From CBDDFN01 sp965227065 (GTDB lineage Bacteria; Pseudomonadota; Alphaproteobacteria; SPJN01), in the NCBI GenBank assembly GCA_965227065.1, contig CBDDFN010000020.1:620001-684000 (forward strand): a stretch of 64,000 nucleotides of DNA, written 5' to 3'. Shown one piece after another: positions 60,237-64,000 of the stretch. The number at the start of each line of letters is the position of its first letter. The first letter of the stretch is position 1. The notes beneath the pieces are model-generated. The model worked only from the letters and a program-made list of their open reading frames with translations. It had not been told where the DNA came from and did not search any database. The position numbers and the translations under genes are program-made.

Positions 60237-61323
60237 CCTCAAATTGCAACAACAAGGCAAGGCCGAGCATCACCATGGCAAGTGGCGGGCCCAGCGCGGC
60301 CAGCTCTACAGGAATTGCGCCCGACAAGCCAAGCGACAGGGCGACATCATTGGCGAGATAAAACCCAAAGCCTGCCAGAACAGCCATCAGCACCATGCGC
60401 ACAATGCCACCGCGGGCGGTGATTTGGGTGGTGAAGGCCGCGCCGATCATCACCATGGCGGCCATCAGGGCGGGTAGGCCAAGGGTGGCGTAGAAGTGCA
60501 GCTTGTGCTGGGTGGGGGCAAAGCCGGATCGCTCCATCTCTTCAATGAAGCGGGGCAGCTCCCAAAAGCTTAGCGTATCGGGCTTGGCAAAGCTGTCCTT
60601 GATCGATTGTGGTGTCAGCTGTGTCGGTAGGCGCAACTGTGCCACCGGCTCTGACAGGTGGGGGCCCTCCGACACCAGCGCGCCGGTGATCAGCCAGCTT
60701 TCCCCGCGCAGCTGGGCGCGTTCGGCATCAATGCGGCGATGAAACTGGCCCTGCGGGCTGAATTCAAAAATTGTCACGCCCTTCAAATCAATGCCGTGCT
60801 GGTCGGAGCTGCGTGCGCGAATGACGGTCTGGGCGCGCTCATCGGCCTGACGCAACCATAATCCCTGCGCCGAGACAGCCAGAAGTCCGGGGCGGCCTTC
60901 AATATATTTGTTGTTGAGCGCGTCATACTGGTCTTTCAGCGCCGCTGAAAACGGGTTCCAGACCGTGATCAATCCAACCCCGATGATCAGCGTTGTGATG
61001 AGGATGGGTGTCAGGAATTGCCAGGCTGAAATTCCGGCAGTGCGTGTCACCACAAGCTCAGAACTGCGCGACAGGGTGACAAAGGTCCACATGGCGCCAA
61101 GCAGAATGGCGAAGGGGACGATTTTTTCGGCATAGGTCGGCAGGCGCAACGCCGACATTTGAAGCGCCAGAAGGAAGCCGCCGGCATTTTCGTCATTCAC
61201 CCGCCACGACATGTCTGCAAGGTCCACCGCCATGATCAGGCTGTAGACCACGCCCAGCACGATCAGCACATGTTTGACGTACGCCATGGCGAGATAGCGT
61301 GAGAGTGTCGGCGACAGTTTCAT
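60229..61323 (-). CDS. lptG: LPS export ABC transporter permease LptG
   Basis: A 364-residue permease with six membrane helices, three before and three after a periplasmic beta-jellyroll. It opens LSPTLSRYLAMAYVKHVLIV, and the C-terminal helices include GFYLANDVALSLG. LptF and LptG with LptB pull lipopolysaccharide from the inner membrane toward LptC-A-D. The ATG at 61323 overlaps the lptF stop (ATGA); the frame upstream lies in lptF. Confidence 0.94.
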   Translation of the reverse strand: MKLSPTLSRYLAMAYVKHVLIVLGVVYSLIMAVDLADMSWRVNDENAGGFLLALQMSALRLPTYAEKIVPFAILLGAMWTFVTLSRSSELVVTRTAGISAWQFLTPILITTLIIGVGLITVWNPFSAALKDQYDALNNKYIEGRPGLLAVSAQGLWLRQADERAQTVIRARSSDQHGIDLKGVTIFEFSPQGQFHRRIDAERAQLRGESWLITGALVSEGPHLSEPVAQLRLPTQLTPQSIKDSFAKPDTLSFWELPRFIEEMERSGFAPTQHKLHFYATLGLPALMAAMVMIGAAFTTQITARGGIVRMVLMAVLAGFGFYLANDVALSLGLSGAIPVELAALGPPLAMVMLGLALLLQFEDG

Positions 61324-62450
61324 GGGCTTGCCTCCGCGTTCAAAGGCATTGATCTGCGGAAGCGGGGGACAAGCCGTTCGGTTCCGACCATGGTGAACAA
61401 GATCAGGATGGTTGCGCCCAGGAAGGTATAGAGGATTGGGATAAAGACCGGATCGGATTTGATCTGGTCGCGCAAATAAAACCCGATGGCCCGCACCACA
61501 ATCGCCCCGGCAATTGCGCCGACCACAGGCCATATCTGACTTTGACGGGAAAAGCGGGGATTAAGCAACGCCACCAGTCCAAACAGCGCATAGATCAGGG
61601 CATAAAGCGGGCTGGACAGGCGCATATGCAATTCCCAGACAAATTTGCGCGCCTCTTTTTCATCCTTGGCAAACGCGCCGGGATTGAGCAATTCCGACAA
61701 GGGCCGGTGGCTCGGCTTGAAGGTCAGAAAATTGCCCTCATCCATAAATTGAGACAGATCGAAATTATAGCGGTCGAAATCCAGGATGGAGACTGCGCCG
61801 GTCTTGGGGTCGAGCCGTTGCACGGTGCCATTGGCCATGACGATACGGGGGGCGTCGGCTTCGCGCACCAGCCGGCCCCGTTCAGCCATGTAGGTGACAG
61901 GTGCTGCGTCTTCGCGGGTGTCGTGTACCAGAATCCCGGCAAGTTCATCCGCCGTCCGGCGTTCGCGAATATAGACGGTCAGATCATCGGTCGGTGTGTT
62001 GAACTTGCCTTCCTGCAGCAGGGCCGAGGCAAGGTCTTCGCGCAGCTCATAGGCGAGGTGGCGGAATGCGCGCTGGCCTGACGGGGTCAGTTCCACCGAC
62101 AGCGCATAGAGGATTGCGACGATCAGCAGGGCCACGAGGATGACGGGGCGGGCAACTGACCAGCGCGACATGCCCGACGCCCAGATGACGACAAGCTCGC
62201 TGTCATTTTTAAGCCGGTTGAGCCCGTAAATGACGGCGCACAAATGCGCAATGGGCAGCACGACGCCCAGAACCGATGGGGTGATAAAGGCGGCAAAGCG
62301 GCCAAACACTTCAAGCGACTGGCCTTTATTGATCAACAGGTCAAGAAAGCTGAGCGATTCGAACAGCCAGACAATGGCGGTCAGCACCGCGAGGAAAAAT
62401 CCCAGCGGTCCAAGGATCTGACGCATGACATAGCGGGAGATACGCGTCAT
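61320..62450 (-). CDS. lptF: LPS export ABC transporter permease LptF
   Basis: A 376-residue six-helix permease, the partner of LptG. ISRYVMRQILGPLGFFLAVL starts the first helix and GQSLEVFGRFAAFITPSVLG the next; the jellyroll domain lies at about 130-265. It begins the operon lptF-lptG-lptD-surA-pdxA-rsmA, all leftward. The promoter is probably in the 143-bp gap shared with pepA. Confidence 0.94.
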   Translation of the reverse strand: MTRISRYVMRQILGPLGFFLAVLTAIVWLFESLSFLDLLINKGQSLEVFGRFAAFITPSVLGVVLPIAHLCAVIYGLNRLKNDSELVVIWASGMSRWSVARPVILVALLIVAILYALSVELTPSGQRAFRHLAYELREDLASALLQEGKFNTPTDDLTVYIRERRTADELAGILVHDTREDAAPVTYMAERGRLVREADAPRIVMANGTVQRLDPKTGAVSILDFDRYNFDLSQFMDEGNFLTFKPSHRPLSELLNPGAFAKDEKEARKFVWELHMRLSSPLYALIYALFGLVALLNPRFSRQSQIWPVVGAIAGAIVVRAIGFYLRDQIKSDPVFIPILYTFLGATILILFTMVGTERLVPRFRRSMPLNAEASP

Positions 62451-62482
62451 GGCGGGCCTGAATGCTCCTTTCAGCCGATTCT

Positions 62483-62546
62483 GTTGAAATCTAACAGGAA
62501 ATCACCGTCAAACCCAATTGACGGATGGGGGAGGGGCTGGTGCATA
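62483..62546. promoter_or_regulatory. Candidate divergent promoters of lptF and pepA
   Basis: Two TTGACG-type -35 boxes face apart: plus strand TTGACG 62518-62523, 17 nt, TGCATA 62541-62546; minus strand TTGACG 62511-62506, 17 nt, TTCAAC 62488-62483. The -35s form an inverted repeat with 6 bp between, so the two promoters would compete or be co-controlled. The -10 boxes are weak. Confidence 0.4.
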
Positions 62547-62593
62547 GTGATCCATACACCGCCATCGCCGAAATTCCCAATCAGGAGGTTTTG

Positions 62594-64000
62594 ATGCGTC
62601 TGTCTTTCGCGTCTCCCGCCGCGCCCAAATCCGGGGCGCTTGTTTTGCTTGCCTATGAAGACAAACCCCTTGGGGCGCTTGCCAAAGCTGCCGATGAGGC
62701 GACCGGCGGGGCGATCAAACGCGCCATGGCTGCCGTCGAAATGACCGGCAAAATCGGCCAATTGGCCGATGTGACAGGCGCCGATGGCCTGAAAGCCCGG
62801 CGGATTTACGTGGTCGGCATGGGCAAGGTTGCTGATTTGTCGGACCTCAAGGTGCGCGAGGCGGCCGGGGCGGCCGCGCTTAAGCTTCAAGCCGGCAAGG
62901 ACAAGACCGCCACCATTCAGATTGATGCCGACGGCACGTCTATGGACGGGGCCGGGATTGCTGCCAATTTTGCCTATGGTATCCGGCTCAAGACCTACAG
63001 CTTTGATCAGTACAAAACCAAGGACAAAGACGGTGTTGTGCTTGGAACCGTCTCGGTCCAGTGCGACGGGGTGGCTGCTGCGCGCAAGGCTTACAAGCCC
63101 CTGGCAGCGATCGGCGATGGTGTGACGCTGGCGCGTGATCTGGTCAATGAGCCGCCCAATGTTCTGGTGCCGCGTGAATTTGCCAAGCGCGCCAAGGCGC
63201 TTGAGAAACTCGGAGTCACGGTCGAAATTCTGGGCGAGAAAGAGCTCAAGAAACTTGGCATGGGCGCACTTTTGGGCGTCGGCCAGGGGTCGGCCGAAGA
63301 AAGCCATCTGGTGGTTCTGCAATGGAACGGCGCGGCCAAGACCAAAAAGCCCGTCGCCTTTGTCGGCAAGGGTGTCACCTTTGACACGGGCGGTATTTCG
63401 CTCAAGCCCGGCCAGGGCATGTGGGACATGAAGATGGATATGGGCGGGGCTGCCGCCGTCATCGGCACCATGCACACACTGGCGGCCCGCAAGGCCAAGG
63501 TGAACGCGGTTGGCATCCTCGCGCTGGTTGAAAATATGCCCGATGGTTTGGCGCAGCGTCCCGCCGATGTCGTCACCTCACTGTCAGGTCAGACAATTGA
63601 AGTGCTCAATACCGACGCGGAAGGCCGCCTGATCCTGGCCGATGCGCTGTGGTATTGTCAGGACCGGTTCAAGCCGCAAGCCATGATCAATCTGGCAACC
63701 TTGACCGGGGCGATCATTGTCGCGCTGGGCCATGAGCATGCCGGTATTTTCTCTAACAATGATGATCTGGCCACCGCACTGGTGGGTGCGGGTCAAAGCA
63801 GCGGAGATGCCGCCTGGCGTATGCCGATTGGCCCCAGTTACAACAAATTGCTCAAAAGCTCGGTTGCCGATGTTGCCAATATTTCGCGTGGCGGCGGGGC
63901 AGGGTCGATCACAGCGGCCTGTTTCCTGGAACGGTTCGTCAATGATGTGCCCTGGGCGCATATCGACATTGCCGGAACCGCGTGGCGCAACGATGCCCAT
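62594..64000 (+). CDS. pepA: Leucyl aminopeptidase (3' end beyond window)
   Basis: The first 469 codons of an M17 aminopeptidase (PepA) that cleaves N-terminal residues in the cytosol, with two metal ions. GKGVTFDTGGISLKP, MKMDMGGAAAVIG and the signature NTDAEGRLILADAL supply the metal and substrate ligands. The usual length is about 480-500 residues, so only the last few are missing. The ATG at 62594 has a perfect AGGAGG. pepA follows lptF/lptG divergently in most Gram-negative bacteria, as here. Confidence 0.95.
   Translation, partial: MRLSFASPAAPKSGALVLLAYEDKPLGALAKAADEATGGAIKRAMAAVEMTGKIGQLADVTGADGLKARRIYVVGMGKVADLSDLKVREAAGAAALKLQAGKDKTATIQIDADGTSMDGAGIAANFAYGIRLKTYSFDQYKTKDKDGVVLGTVSVQCDGVAAARKAYKPLAAIGDGVTLARDLVNEPPNVLVPREFAKRAKALEKLGVTVEILGEKELKKLGMGALLGVGQGSAEESHLVVLQWNGAAKTKKPVAFVGKGVTFDTGGISLKPGQGMWDMKMDMGGAAAVIGTMHTLAARKAKVNAVGILALVENMPDGLAQRPADVVTSLSGQTIEVLNTDAEGRLILADALWYCQDRFKPQAMINLATLTGAIIVALGHEHAGIFSNNDDLATALVGAGQSSGDAAWRMPIGPSYNKLLKSSVADVANISRGGGAGSITAACFLERFVNDVPWAHIDIAGTAWRNDAH

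Noticed and set aside
1..64000. tRNA, rRNA, tmRNA, CRISPR, prophage or integrase
   Set aside because: No recognisable cloverleaf, array or phage/transposase gene was seen on either strand.

Overview
This 64-kb window is a gene-dense chromosomal segment of a Gram-negative alphaproteobacterium. The evidence is the classic alphaproteobacterial gene strings: rpsF-rpsR-rplI-dnaB-alr with mlaE-mlaF-radA-cvpA-purF, fabD-fabG-acpP-fabF-mltG, and gmk/rsmA/pdxA/surA/lptD/lptG/lptF/pepA. An RpoE-ChrR sigma/anti-sigma pair of the Rhodobacter type and frequent ATGA or TAATG gene overlaps agree with this. I cannot fix the genus from sequence reading alone; a Caulobacterales/Hyphomonadales/Parvularculales-like or Rhizobiales-like organism is plausible. 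No rRNA, tRNA, CRISPR array, prophage or transposase was recognised.

Layout. 0-6.7 kb: a partial glutathione S-transferase, an old-yellow-enzyme flavoprotein, and the membrane proteins DUF3422, DUF2207/LemA and DUF389. 6.7-14.9 kb: a stress island matching the singlet-oxygen (RpoE-ChrR) regulon. Two divergent operons (FAD oxidoreductase-DUF1365-cfa leftward; a second cfa-like methyltransferase-exported protein-rpoE-chrR rightward) diverge from a control region that carries two sites matching the known RpoE consensus (TGATCC, 18 nt, TA). A photolyase lies tail-to-tail with chrR, and the chrR terminator is embedded in the photolyase 3' end. 15-22.1 kb: ppx-rlmE, guaB, an RsmB-type rRNA methyltransferase, a TPR protein and guaA.

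22.1-26.9 kb is the accessory region: a cluster of perfect hairpins and a 58-bp direct repeat, a large orphan lipoprotein with a 68-aa partner, a glycine-rich gene apparently split by a frameshift, and three tandem paralogous small membrane-protein genes, the first broken by an in-frame stop. It is visibly more AT-rich in places and mostly unrecognised. 26.9-36.3 kb returns to ordinary genes: VOC, GFA, a TolB-like TPR protein, TerB, amidase, panB, a YfgM-like protein, bamB and der. der, normally essential, is interrupted by a +1 frameshift here.

36.3-64 kb is core: purine synthesis (purF), DNA repair and replication (radA, dnaB), lipid transport (mlaEF), cell wall (alr, mltG), ribosomal proteins, fatty acid synthesis and outer-membrane biogenesis (surA, lptD, lptF, lptG), ending in a partial leucyl aminopeptidase. 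Together the genes supply the envelope (fatty acids, LPS export, BamB/SurA, MlaEF), nucleotides and translation, plus a regulated membrane-lipid modification and photodamage response. The clearest second looks are the disrupted der, the sigma-E control region, and the accessory block at 22-27 kb.
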